A stretch of 7,224 bases of DNA from Clostridiales bacterium (GTDB lineage Bacteria; Bacillota; Clostridia; Lachnospirales; Lachnospiraceae). Below, piece after piece: positions 1 to 7,150 of the stretch. How positions within the stretch are numbered: the stretch's first letter is position 1; each line of letters starts with the position of its first letter. The stretch covers positions 1 through 7,224 of the forward strand of contig JAHZHF010000156.1 in assembly GCA_019420405.1 (NCBI GenBank). Direction: 5' to 3'. The translations under genes and the position numbers were made by a program. A model generated the notes under the pieces. The model had not been told where the DNA came from. It saw only the letters and a list, made by a program, of their open reading frames with translations, and made no database searches.

Positions 1-841
1 CCGCCATATGGATATCGGCTCAGCCAAGATCACACCGGAGGAGATGGACGGGATTCCCCACTATCTCGTAGATGTACTTGAACCTGAGGAAGAGTTTAAT
101 GTAGTGCGCTTTCAGCAGATGGCGAAGGACGCGGCCGATAAGATCCGGGCAAAGGGGAAGATTCCTCTTGTGGTCGGGGGAACCGGGTTTTATATTCAGG
201 CGCTTCTGTATGACATCGACTTTACAGAAAATGATGGAGACGATACCTACCGGAAGGAACTGGAGCAGACCGCGGCTGTACATGGAGGAGAGTATCTCCA
301 CAATCTGTTAAAGAAAGCGGATCCGCAGGCCGCGGAGCAGATCCATCCGAACAATGTGAAGCGGATCATACGGGCGCTGGAATTTCACCGTCAGACCGGA
401 GGAAAGATATCGGAGCACAATGAGAGGGAGAGGGAGAAAGAATCTCCCTACAATTATGCGTATTTTGTCCTGACGGATGAGCGAGGCCGGCTTTATGAGC
501 GGATCGACCGCCGCGTGGACCAGATGATGGAGGAAGGGCTTCTCGAGGAAGTGCGTTTCTTAAAAGAACGCGGCGTCAGGAGAGATTCTACCGCCATGCA
601 GGGACTGGGATATAAGGAACTGTACGCGTACCTTGACGGCGCATATCCGCTGGAGGAGGCGGTGCGGATCATCAAGCGGGATACGAGACATTTCGCCAAG
701 AGACAGCTCACCTGGTTTAAGAGGGAGAAAGACGTCATTTGGGCGGACCGTTCTGTGATCGGTCAGGATGATACCGCTCTGGTGGATTTCATGCTCCGGG
801 AGCTTGAGAAAAGAGAGATAACTGGACTGTTGAGAAAATAA
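1..841 (+). CDS. miaA: tRNA dimethylallyltransferase MiaA (5'-truncated by window edge)
   Basis: MiaA transfers a dimethylallyl group from DMAPP to N6 of adenosine 37 of tRNAs that read codons beginning with U, giving i6A37, the substrate of MiaB. It is a soluble cytoplasmic enzyme. The frame is open from the first base: codons at 2-7 read Arg-His before the Met at base 8, matching the family's conserved Y-R-H-M-D-I-G-(T/S)-A-K stretch. The Met at base 8 is therefore internal, and the start plus the P-loop (about 35-45 residues) lie upstream. Counting that Met as residue 1, visible signatures are GGTGFY at 57-62, HPNNVKRIIRALE at 113-125, an AMQGLGYKE segment and the C-terminal RHFAKRQLTWFKRE block. 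The visible 277 residues plus the missing part fit the usual length of just over 300. The gene ends 22 bases before the next one. In Firmicutes miaA often follows mutS-mutL, which cannot be checked here. The identification is firm. Confidence 0.96.
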   Translation, partial: RHMDIGSAKITPEEMDGIPHYLVDVLEPEEEFNVVRFQQMAKDAADKIRAKGKIPLVVGGTGFYIQALLYDIDFTENDGDDTYRKELEQTAAVHGGEYLHNLLKKADPQAAEQIHPNNVKRIIRALEFHRQTGGKISEHNEREREKESPYNYAYFVLTDERGRLYERIDRRVDQMMEEGLLEEVRFLKERGVRRDSTAMQGLGYKELYAYLDGAYPLEEAVRIIKRDTRHFAKRQLTWFKREKDVIWADRSVIGQDDTALVDFMLRELEKREITGLLRK

Positions 842-863
842 ACATAGAAGGATAAGAGAGAAA

Positions 864-2198
864 ATGAAAGAGATCAATACGGAAAGCATATATGAAGAGC
901 TCGGTATCTCACGGGAAGTATGGGAGTACGGGCAGAAAACGGAAGAGGCTTTAAAAGACAGGTTTCAGGAATTTGACGCTACGGCAGAGTACAATCAGCT
1001 CAAGGTGATCCGCGCCATGCAGGAAAACCGGGTCAGCGAGGGGTGCTTTAATTATGCCAGCGGTTATGGTTACAATGATCAGGGCAGGGATACGCTGGAA
1101 GCTGTGTACGCATCGGCGTTTCACACGGAAGCGGCTCTCGTCCGCCCGCAGATCACATGCGGTACCCATGCGCTGGCGCTGGCGCTGTCCGCGAATCTGC
1201 GGCCTGGGGACGAGCTACTCTCTCCGGTAGGAAAACCGTATGACACGCTGGAGGAAGTGATCGGGATCCGTCCGTCGAGAGGTTCTCTGGCGGAGTACGG
1301 CGTGACCTACCGCCAGGTGGATCTGCTGGATGACGGATACTTTGATTATCCGGCAATTGAGGCGGCGCTAAATGAGCGCACGAAGCTGGTGACGATCCAG
1401 CGGTCCAAGGGATATCAGACCCGCCCAAGCTACTCCGTGGAAAAGATCGGGGAGCTGATCGCCTTTATCAAGGAGAGACGGCCGGATGTGATCTGCATGG
1501 TGGACAACTGCTATGGAGAATTCGTCGAGCGGATCGAGCCGAGTGATGTGGGCGCGGATATGATCGTCGGTTCCCTGATCAAAAATCCGGGAGGCGGACT
1601 GGCCCCCATCGGCGGATATATTGCAGGAAAGGAAGAACTGATCGAAAACTGCGCATGCAGGCTGACTTCCCCGGGACTTGGAAAAGAAGTGGGGGCTTCC
1701 CTGGGCGTGATGCAGTCCTTCTATCAGGGATTTTTCCTCGCGCCTACGGTTGTGTGCGGTGCCTTAAAGGGCGCTGTGTTTGCGGCCAATATATATGAGA
1801 AGCTGGGATATCCGGTCGTTCCGGACGGGAAAGAGTCCAGACACGATATCATCCAGGCGGTGACTCTGGGGTCAGCAGAGGGTGTTGTCGCATTCTGTAA
1901 AGGAATCCAGGCCGCGGCTCCTGTAGACAGCTATGTTACTCCGGAACCGTGGGCGATGCCGGGATACGACAGCGATGTGATCATGGCGGCAGGAGCCTTC
2001 GTCCAGGGCTCTTCTATCGAACTGTCCGCGGATGGGCCGATCAAGCCGCCCTATGCAGTGTATTTCCAGGGCGGGCTGACCTGGTATCACGCGAAGCTGG
2101 GAATCCTGAAATCCTTGCAGAGCATGATTGACGCAGGCGTGATCAGTATGGACAGAATCAGACCGGGCTGTAAATCAGAACAGGGAGGCGGCGTATGA
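864..2198 (+). CDS. Methionine gamma-lyase family PLP enzyme (COG4100, 'aluminium resistance protein' family)
   Basis: This 444-residue protein belongs to the fold-type I PLP enzymes related to cystathionine and methionine gamma-lyases (COG4100). Members are annotated either as methionine gamma-lyase family or, from an old phenotype, as aluminium resistance protein; the physiological substrate is not well established. Visible signatures are SGYGYND at 66-72, RPQITCGTHAL at 94-104 (cofactor-phosphate region), Asp214 in VDNCYGEF (expected to pair with the pyridine nitrogen) and Lys240 in SLIKNPGGG, the expected Schiff-base lysine. All the key residues I can identify are present, so an active enzyme is likely. 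There is no signal peptide or membrane segment, so it should be cytoplasmic. The ATG at 864 follows a purine-rich ribosome-binding region at 846-860. The last codons form a Gly-rich tail that also carries the next gene's Shine-Dalgarno site, and the stop overlaps the next start by four bases. Family assignment is confident; the exact reaction is not. Confidence 0.93.
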   Translation: MKEINTESIYEELGISREVWEYGQKTEEALKDRFQEFDATAEYNQLKVIRAMQENRVSEGCFNYASGYGYNDQGRDTLEAVYASAFHTEAALVRPQITCGTHALALALSANLRPGDELLSPVGKPYDTLEEVIGIRPSRGSLAEYGVTYRQVDLLDDGYFDYPAIEAALNERTKLVTIQRSKGYQTRPSYSVEKIGELIAFIKERRPDVICMVDNCYGEFVERIEPSDVGADMIVGSLIKNPGGGLAPIGGYIAGKEELIENCACRLTSPGLGKEVGASLGVMQSFYQGFFLAPTVVCGALKGAVFAANIYEKLGYPVVPDGKESRHDIIQAVTLGSAEGVVAFCKGIQAAAPVDSYVTPEPWAMPGYDSDVIMAAGAFVQGSSIELSADGPIKPPYAVYFQGGLTWYHAKLGILKSLQSMIDAGVISMDRIRPGCKSEQGGGV

Positions 2199-3514
2199 AC
2201 ACAGTTGCGGTGATCGGCGGGGGCGCGTCAGGTATGATGGCGGCTATAACAGCGGCGGAGGAAGGCGCCCGCGTGATCCTGATCGAGCATAAGGACAGAG
2301 TCGGAAAGAAGATCCTGTCCACGGGAAACGGCAGATGCAATTTCACAAATATTCACCAGGAACCGCTTTGCTATCACTCGGAGAATCCGCTGTTTCCCTG
2401 GGGGATTGTGGAGCAGTTTGGCGCCCGGGACGCGATTTCTTTTTTCCTGAAACTGGGAGTATACTCGAAAAACAGAAACGGCTACATCTATCCCAATTCG
2501 GATCAGGCGTCCGCGGTTCTTGACGCCCTGAGGATGGAGACCGGCCGGCTGGGGATCGAGGTGCGGACCGGAGCTGACTGCCGTGAGATACGGCCCGTGA
2601 AAAAGGGATTTGAGCTGTCTCTTCTCGTAACGGAACCGGAAGACGGGGATACTGAGCAAAAATCAGCATCAAAGAAACAAAAAGGGAAGAAGAAATCGGC
2701 TTCTGTACAGGAAAGAGCCGTGCACGAGGAGATTATCCGGGCAGACCGGGTGATCTTAAGTACCGGATCAAAGGCGGCCCCGGTCACAGGATCAGACGGC
2801 TCCGGATATGATCTTGCGAAAAAGCTGGGACACCGCATTGTCCCCGTGCTTCCCGCGCTGGTACAGCTCCGTTGTGAAGGATCGTTCTTTAAATCAATCG
2901 CAGGCGTGCGCGTAAACGGCGGGGTGTCTGTCTGGTCCCGGGGAGAATGTATCGCCCGGGATACGGGGGAGATCCAGCTTACGGAATACGGGATCTCTGG
3001 GATTCCTGTATTTCAGGTGAGCCGGTATGCGGCCCGGCTCCTATATGAGAAAAAAGAGGCGGAGGCCGTCCTTGATTTTATGACGGATTTTACAGAGGAA
3101 CAGACAGGCGCCTTCTTAAGCGCACGGGCAAAGACAAGACCGGATAAGCCGGTGGAAATGTTCCTGATCGGCCTCTTTCACAAAAAACTCTCCGATTTGT
3201 GGGTGCGTATGTCAGAGATCCCTCGCCGGAAGAGAGCCGGGGATCTGTCTGAGGATGAGATCAAACGGCTGGTGGATCTGATTAAGAATTTCAGAGTGCG
3301 GATCACGGAGACGAATTCCTTCGAGCAGGCACAGGTGTGCTGCGGAGGAGTAGATACAGCGGAGGTGAACCCGGAAACTCTGGAATCTCTCTATGTGCCG
3401 GGACTTTACTTCGCAGGGGAACTCCTGGATGTGGACGGCATGTGCGGAGGATATAATCTGCAGTGGGCGTGGAGCAGCGGCTATGTGTCCGGCAGATGCG
3501 CTGCAGGGAAATGA
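2195..3514 (+). CDS. HI0933/YhiN/BaiN-family FAD-dependent oxidoreductase
   Basis: This is a 439-residue soluble flavoprotein of the HI0933 family (TIGR00275-like, COG2081). The N-terminal FAD-binding motif is VIGGGASG at 6-13 with an acidic Glu31 after the second strand. It is followed by the family hallmark GKKILSTGNGRCNFTN at 37-52, an STGSKA segment near 189-194, and a C-terminal GGVDTAEV (384-391) leading into GLYFAGE and DVDGMCGGYNLQWAW, which closes the FAD site. One member in Clostridium scindens, BaiN, was reported to act in bile-acid 7-dehydroxylation, but the family is widespread and most members have no known substrate, so that role should not be assumed. Residues 147-179 form a Lys/Ser/Glu-rich low-complexity insertion before the strand leading to the STG motif. 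Translation starts at an ATGA overlap with the preceding gene, with GGGAGG at 2183-2188 six bases upstream. The family is certain; the function is unknown. Confidence 0.93.
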   Translation: MNTVAVIGGGASGMMAAITAAEEGARVILIEHKDRVGKKILSTGNGRCNFTNIHQEPLCYHSENPLFPWGIVEQFGARDAISFFLKLGVYSKNRNGYIYPNSDQASAVLDALRMETGRLGIEVRTGADCREIRPVKKGFELSLLVTEPEDGDTEQKSASKKQKGKKKSASVQERAVHEEIIRADRVILSTGSKAAPVTGSDGSGYDLAKKLGHRIVPVLPALVQLRCEGSFFKSIAGVRVNGGVSVWSRGECIARDTGEIQLTEYGISGIPVFQVSRYAARLLYEKKEAEAVLDFMTDFTEEQTGAFLSARAKTRPDKPVEMFLIGLFHKKLSDLWVRMSEIPRRKRAGDLSEDEIKRLVDLIKNFRVRITETNSFEQAQVCCGGVDTAEVNPETLESLYVPGLYFAGELLDVDGMCGGYNLQWAWSSGYVSGRCAAGK

Positions 3515-3539
3515 TTGATCGAATGGAAAGAGGAAAAGC

Positions 3540-5129
3540 ATGATTCGTATACAGCAGTTAAAATTACCGATCCGTCATACGGAAGCGGATCTGAAAGCCA
3601 GAATTTTGAAAAAGCTGGGCATACGGGAGGACGCTCTGATCTCTTATGAGATCAGAAAGCAGTCCATTGACGCGAGAAAGAAACCGGAGCTTTTCTACGT
3701 TTACACAGTAGACGTAAATGTCCGGAAGGAAGCGGCGCTCAAAAAAAAGAAAAAGCAGTCCGATATTCTGTTTCTTGAAAAGGAAAAGCCATACAGGATC
3801 ACCACACAGAATGACAGGCGGCCCGATGAGCGTCCGGTGATCATCGGCATGGGACCGGCCGGCCTTTTCTGCGGGCTGGAGCTGGCGCGTCTGGGGTTCC
3901 GGCCTCTGATTCTGGAGCGTGGAGCTGCGGTTGAAGAGAGGATGAAGGACGTGGAGAAGTTCTGGGAAACCGGGATGCTGAATCCGGATTCAAACGTGCA
4001 GTTCGGAGAAGGCGGAGCGGGTACGTTTTCCGACGGGAAGCTCAACACCATGGTGCACGATAATGCGGGAAGAGGCAGGTACGTTCTGGAGCAGTTCGTG
4101 AAATATGGGGCTCCGGAAGAGATCCTCTGGCAGAATAAGCCCCATATCGGAACGGATATCCTGGTAGATGTGGTGCGTAATATGCGCAGGCAGATTCAGG
4201 AATACGGCGGAGAGATCCGGTTTCACAGCCAGGTGACAGATGTCCTTCCAGACGAGCAGTGCCTGATCGTCAACCGGGAGGAGAAGATCCATACCTGGGC
4301 TTCGGTTCTCGCGATCGGGCACAGCGCAAGGGACACGTTCCGGATGCTTCTGGATCGGGGAACGCATATGGAAGCAAAATCCTTTGCCGTGGGCGTGCGC
4401 GTAGAGCATCCTCAGAGGCTGATCGATCAGAATATGTATGGAAGAGAGGAGCGGGGAGAACTTCCGGCCGCCTCTTACAAGCTGACGGCAAAGCTGGAAA
4501 ACGGAAGAGGAGTCTATACGTTCTGCATGTGCCCCGGCGGATATGTAGTCAACGCTTCTTCCGAGCCGGGACAGGTCGCGGTAAACGGCATGAGCTATCA
4601 CGGCCGGGCCGGGGAGAATGCCAACAGCGCCGTGATTGTCACTGTGACGCCGGACGACTACGGAGCGGATCATCCGCTCTCCGGGGTGGAGTTCCAGAGG
4701 AAACTTGAGCGGAGAGCCTGGGAAGAAGGCGAAGGCCAGGTTCCGGTTCAGCGGTATGAAGACTTCTGTGAGAATCGGAAATCCTCCTCTTATGGAACTG
4801 TGAAACCAAATATCAAAGGGCAGTACTGCTTTGGGAACGTGCGGAGTATCTTTCCGGAAGAGCTGGCTTCCTCCCTGGAGCAGGGAATTAAGGCTATGGA
4901 CCGGAAGATTCGCGGATTCGCGGAGAAAGATACGCTGCTGTCAGGCGTTGAGAGCCGGACTTCTTCTCCGGTCAGAATCTGCAGGGATCAGGAGTTCCGA
5001 AGCAGTATTCCATGGATCTTCCCCTGCGGGGAAGGCGCAGGATATGCTGGGGGAATCACATCGGCGGCCATGGACGGCCTGAAAGTGGCGGAGGCTCTCG
5101 TACAGGCCTTCGACGGGGAAACCAGATGA
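3540..5129 (+). CDS. COG2509-family FAD-dependent protein, function unknown
   Basis: This 529-residue protein matches the COG2509 FAD-dependent dehydrogenase family, which is widespread but biochemically uncharacterised. A small N-terminal domain (about 1-62) is followed by a Lys-rich linker (about 63-95). The FAD-binding core follows, with IIGMGPAG at 101-108, an acidic Glu127, and NVQFGEGGAGTFSDGKL at 152-168. Other conserved blocks are GVRVEHPQ around 285-292, ESRTSSPVR at 471-479 and the C-terminal PCGEGAGYAGGITSA beginning at 495, which resembles FAD-closing motifs in related flavoproteins. No signal peptide or membrane segment is seen. The ATG at 3540 has AGAGG at 3529-3533 six bases upstream and lies 25 bases after the previous flavoprotein gene. 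The stop overlaps the cbiGJ start by four bases. The linker codons contain an A_AAA_AAG heptamer, listed separately. The length looks complete and I see no missing motif. Confidence 0.91.
   Translation: MIRIQQLKLPIRHTEADLKARILKKLGIREDALISYEIRKQSIDARKKPELFYVYTVDVNVRKEAALKKKKKQSDILFLEKEKPYRITTQNDRRPDERPVIIGMGPAGLFCGLELARLGFRPLILERGAAVEERMKDVEKFWETGMLNPDSNVQFGEGGAGTFSDGKLNTMVHDNAGRGRYVLEQFVKYGAPEEILWQNKPHIGTDILVDVVRNMRRQIQEYGGEIRFHSQVTDVLPDEQCLIVNREEKIHTWASVLAIGHSARDTFRMLLDRGTHMEAKSFAVGVRVEHPQRLIDQNMYGREERGELPAASYKLTAKLENGRGVYTFCMCPGGYVVNASSEPGQVAVNGMSYHGRAGENANSAVIVTVTPDDYGADHPLSGVEFQRKLERRAWEEGEGQVPVQRYEDFCENRKSSSYGTVKPNIKGQYCFGNVRSIFPEELASSLEQGIKAMDRKIRGFAEKDTLLSGVESRTSSPVRICRDQEFRSSIPWIFPCGEGAGYAGGITSAAMDGLKVAEALVQAFDGETR
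3635..3656 (+). repeat. Perfect 9-bp inverted repeat (4-base loop) inside the COG2509 gene
   Basis: TCTGATCTC at 3635-3643 and GAGATCAGA at 3648-3656 are exact reverse complements separated by TTAT. The hairpin could form in the mRNA about 95 bases after the start codon. It encodes part of a segment (ISYEIRK and neighbours) that appears conserved in the protein family, so the symmetry may be a by-product of codon choice. No T-run follows, so it is not a rho-independent terminator. Confidence 0.4.
3724..3754 (+). other. Candidate -1 frameshift signal (A_AAA_AAG heptamer with upstream SD-like sequence)
   Basis: In the reading frame of the COG2509 gene, bases 3743-3749 read A AAA AAG, the heptamer used for -1 frameshifting in Escherichia coli dnaX. 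It sits in an A8 run (3741-3748) encoding Lys68-Lys70. A Shine-Dalgarno-like GGAAGGAAG at 3724-3732 ends ten bases before the heptamer, about the dnaX spacing. A -1 shift would add EKAVRYSVS after Lys70 and stop at TGA 3776-3778, giving a 79-residue protein that is essentially the isolated N-terminal domain. Only a weak downstream hairpin (TTTCTT pairing with AAGGAAA, 3771-3786) is visible. The sequence elements are real; use as a frameshift site is inference, and a Lys-rich linker can produce this by chance. Confidence 0.25.
5115..5120 (+). promoter_or_regulatory. Ribosome-binding site that fixes the cbiGJ start
   Basis: GGGGAA at 5115-5120 lies five bases before the ATG at 5126. This start yields a protein that begins directly at the CbiG N-terminal domain and overlaps the preceding stop by ATGA. 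The frame stays open upstream to an ATG at 5012, but that would add 38 Gly/Arg-rich residues that merely read the conserved end of the COG2509 gene in another frame. The start at 5126 is therefore preferred. Confidence 0.8.
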
Positions 5130-7150
5130 AGAAGACAGAAGAAATTATTGTATTCAGTTTTACCCGGGCGGGCGCGGAGCAAAACCGGAGGATACTAAAG
5201 AAACTGGAAGAGAAAAAGTTCTCATGTGCCGGATACGCCGCAGAAAAGTATGTGAAGACGGGACAGGAGATCAGCCTCCTGCCGTTTCCTGAGGATATCA
5301 GGAAGTTTATCGGGGAGCGGTGGGGCAGGTGCGCCTTTCTTTTTATCGGCGCCTGCGGGATAGCGGTGCGCTACATCGCACCCTGGGTCAGGGACAAATT
5401 TACAGACTCCCCTGTTCTAGTGATGGATGAGGCCGGACGTCATGTGATCCCTCTTCTGTCCGGCCATATCGGCGGCGCAGCAGAGCTTGCGGATGAAATT
5501 GCCGCTATGACAGGGGGGATTCCCGTTCAGACGACGGCGACAGACGTCAGAGGATGTTTCGCTGTAGATGTATTTGCGGAAAAAAACGGGCTGGTACTCA
5601 CGGACAGAACTGCGGCGAAGAAGATCTCGGCGGCAGTTCTGGAAGGAGAGAAGATCGGCTTCTGCGTGTACCCTCTCTATACCGGAAGCAGAAAGAAGAT
5701 CCCGGAAGAGCTTGTATGGTGCGAATCACCGGAGGAGCTTAAGAATTTCGCATATGAGATTGTTGTATGGAATCCTGCGGCGGCAGAACCAGCGGCAGGG
5801 GCGGATGTTCCGGATGCTCTTCCGACATATCTTCCATGTTTTCCGGGGCATACGCGGCTCCTTCTTCTTCCGGGGAAGGTGACTGTGGGAATCGGATGCC
5901 GCAGAGGGGCTTCTCTGGAGAGCGTGGAAGAGGGGATTGAAGAGATACTTGCAGAAAGCGGACTGGATCTGCGCTGCATTGAGAAAGCTGCCAGCATAGA
6001 TCTGAAAAAAAACGAACCTGCACTTCTGGAATTTTCAGAGAAGCATAAGATCCCATTCATTACATTTTCCGCGGATGAACTGAAAACGATTTCATGTGTC
6101 ACGTCGCGCTCGGAATTTGTAGAGGCAGTCACCGGAGTGGACAATGTCTGCGAGCGTGCGGCACTGGCCTGCTGTCCGGGAGGCGTGCTGATCCGGGGAA
6201 AGCGGAAGGGACGGGGAATGACGGCGGCCCTCGCGATGCCGGAAATGATCCTTAAATTTGATGGAGAAGACGGAGAAAGAGAAAAGAACGCCTCTCTCCG
6301 CCCGGAGGAAAAGACAGAGAAGAAGATCCTGATTTTCGGAGGTACAACAGAGGGGCGCCTTCTGGCCGAATACGCAGAGGCAGAGAGGATTCCCTGCTAT
6401 GTGAGCACCGCCACAGAGTATGGCGAGAATTTGATGAAAGAGGAGAGCCTTCTAAAAGGAGACGGAATGGTACAGACTCTTTCCGGCCGGATGGACGAAG
6501 AAGAGATCGGGGAGTTTCTGAGAGAGCACGGGATTTCGCTTGTCGTTGACGCGACGCATCCCTTTGCGGTAAATGCTACGGAGAACATCCGCCGCGGATG
6601 CCGGAAGGCAGGTGTGCGGTATATCCGCTGTCTGCGGGAAGAGACAGAAGGAACCGGGAGTACGGATTCGCCATCAGATCAAGGCAGGACAGGAGAGAAA
6701 GAGGCAAATCAGGAGCCGGGTATCGTTTTTGTGGATTCCATCGGCCAGGCCATAGAATACCTGAGCACTGTGGAAGGCGGGATACTGATTACCACCGGAG
6801 GTAAAGATCTGGAAGCATATACGAAACTGAGCGGATTTAAAGAACGCTGCTTTGCGCGGGTGCTCTCCACGAAAGAAGCTGTAAGCCACGCGGCCGGACT
6901 GGGATTTGAAGGCCGGAATCTGAGCGCCATGCAGGGGCCATTTTCCTATGAGATGAATCTGGCTTTGCTGCGGCAGACCGGGGCTAAGTACCTTGTCACA
7001 AAAGAGTCGGGAAGCCCAGGCGGTTTCGAAGAAAAGATAAAAGCCGCACGGGAAGCCGGGGCGGTGTGCGTGGTGATCAGACGGCCGCGCGAGGAGGGAA
7101 TGGGATTGAGGGAGATAAAAGAAGTTTTAAGTTTAATAAGGCAGTCATAA
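5126..7150 (+). CDS. cbiGJ: Fused cobalt-precorrin-5A hydrolase / precorrin-6A reductase (CbiG-CbiJ)
   Basis: This 674-residue cytoplasmic protein carries two enzymes of the anaerobic cobalamin pathway. Residues 1 to about 377 are CbiG, which opens the delta-lactone of cobalt-precorrin-5A and releases acetaldehyde to give 5B. Its N-terminal domain has IGACGIAVR (74-82) and SGHIGGAAE (112-120); the Pro/Ala-rich middle region around 214-245 is followed by the C-terminal domain with GIGCRRGAS (255-263) and TGVDNVCERAA (336-346). A charged linker (about 378-398) leads into CbiJ/CobK, which reduces precorrin-6A to 6B with NAD(P)H. It has ILIFGGTTEGR (401-411), DATHPFAVNA (475-484), TTGGKDLE (556-563), MQGPFS (602-607) and VTKESGSPGG (624-633). 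Total length equals a CbiG of about 350 plus a CbiJ of about 250 plus linkers. A Ser/Gly/Glu-rich insertion occupies 505-532. Asn of the usual GGANELA motif is replaced by Ala119. The ATGA overlap with the preceding gene suggests translational coupling. The domain calls are firm. Confidence 0.94.
   Translation: MKKTEEIIVFSFTRAGAEQNRRILKKLEEKKFSCAGYAAEKYVKTGQEISLLPFPEDIRKFIGERWGRCAFLFIGACGIAVRYIAPWVRDKFTDSPVLVMDEAGRHVIPLLSGHIGGAAELADEIAAMTGGIPVQTTATDVRGCFAVDVFAEKNGLVLTDRTAAKKISAAVLEGEKIGFCVYPLYTGSRKKIPEELVWCESPEELKNFAYEIVVWNPAAAEPAAGADVPDALPTYLPCFPGHTRLLLLPGKVTVGIGCRRGASLESVEEGIEEILAESGLDLRCIEKAASIDLKKNEPALLEFSEKHKIPFITFSADELKTISCVTSRSEFVEAVTGVDNVCERAALACCPGGVLIRGKRKGRGMTAALAMPEMILKFDGEDGEREKNASLRPEEKTEKKILIFGGTTEGRLLAEYAEAERIPCYVSTATEYGENLMKEESLLKGDGMVQTLSGRMDEEEIGEFLREHGISLVVDATHPFAVNATENIRRGCRKAGVRYIRCLREETEGTGSTDSPSDQGRTGEKEANQEPGIVFVDSIGQAIEYLSTVEGGILITTGGKDLEAYTKLSGFKERCFARVLSTKEAVSHAAGLGFEGRNLSAMQGPFSYEMNLALLRQTGAKYLVTKESGSPGGFEEKIKAAREAGAVCVVIRRPREEGMGLREIKEVLSLIRQS

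Noticed and set aside
8..10. Met at base 8 as the start of miaA
   Set aside because: The upstream codons Arg-His continue the conserved MiaA sequence, and the P-loop needed for activity must lie before it. The gene is cut by the window edge.
3019..3040. Inverted repeat GAGCCGG / CCGGCTC in the BaiN-like gene
   Set aside because: It is seven bases with an 8-base loop in GC-rich coding sequence, with no T-run and no positional meaning; expected by chance.
2195..3514. Calling the HI0933-family gene baiN and inferring bile-acid dehydroxylation
   Set aside because: The family is broad and none of the other bai genes is present in this window, so similarity alone does not support the role.
3990..4673. 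A 227-codon minus-strand open frame inside the COG2509 gene
   Set aside because: It is antisense to conserved motifs of a confident gene and has no recognisable domain. It is a shadow of the coding strand.
5018..5034. Hairpin CTTCCCC-TGC-GGGGAAG as an attenuator or terminator before cbiGJ
   Set aside because: It encodes the conserved PCGEG motif, lacks a following T-run and lies inside the coding sequence, so it is probably coincidental.
5012..5125. An upstream ATG at 5012 in frame with cbiGJ
   Set aside because: It would overlap 118 bases of the COG2509 gene, translate that gene's conserved C-terminal motif in the wrong frame, and has no good ribosome-binding site. The ATG at 5126 does.
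6005..6013. A second in-frame A_AAA_AAC heptamer in an A8 run within cbiGJ
   Set aside because: The AAC version is a poor bacterial slip site, no Shine-Dalgarno-like stimulator was noticed upstream, and it lies within the conserved CbiG C-terminal domain.
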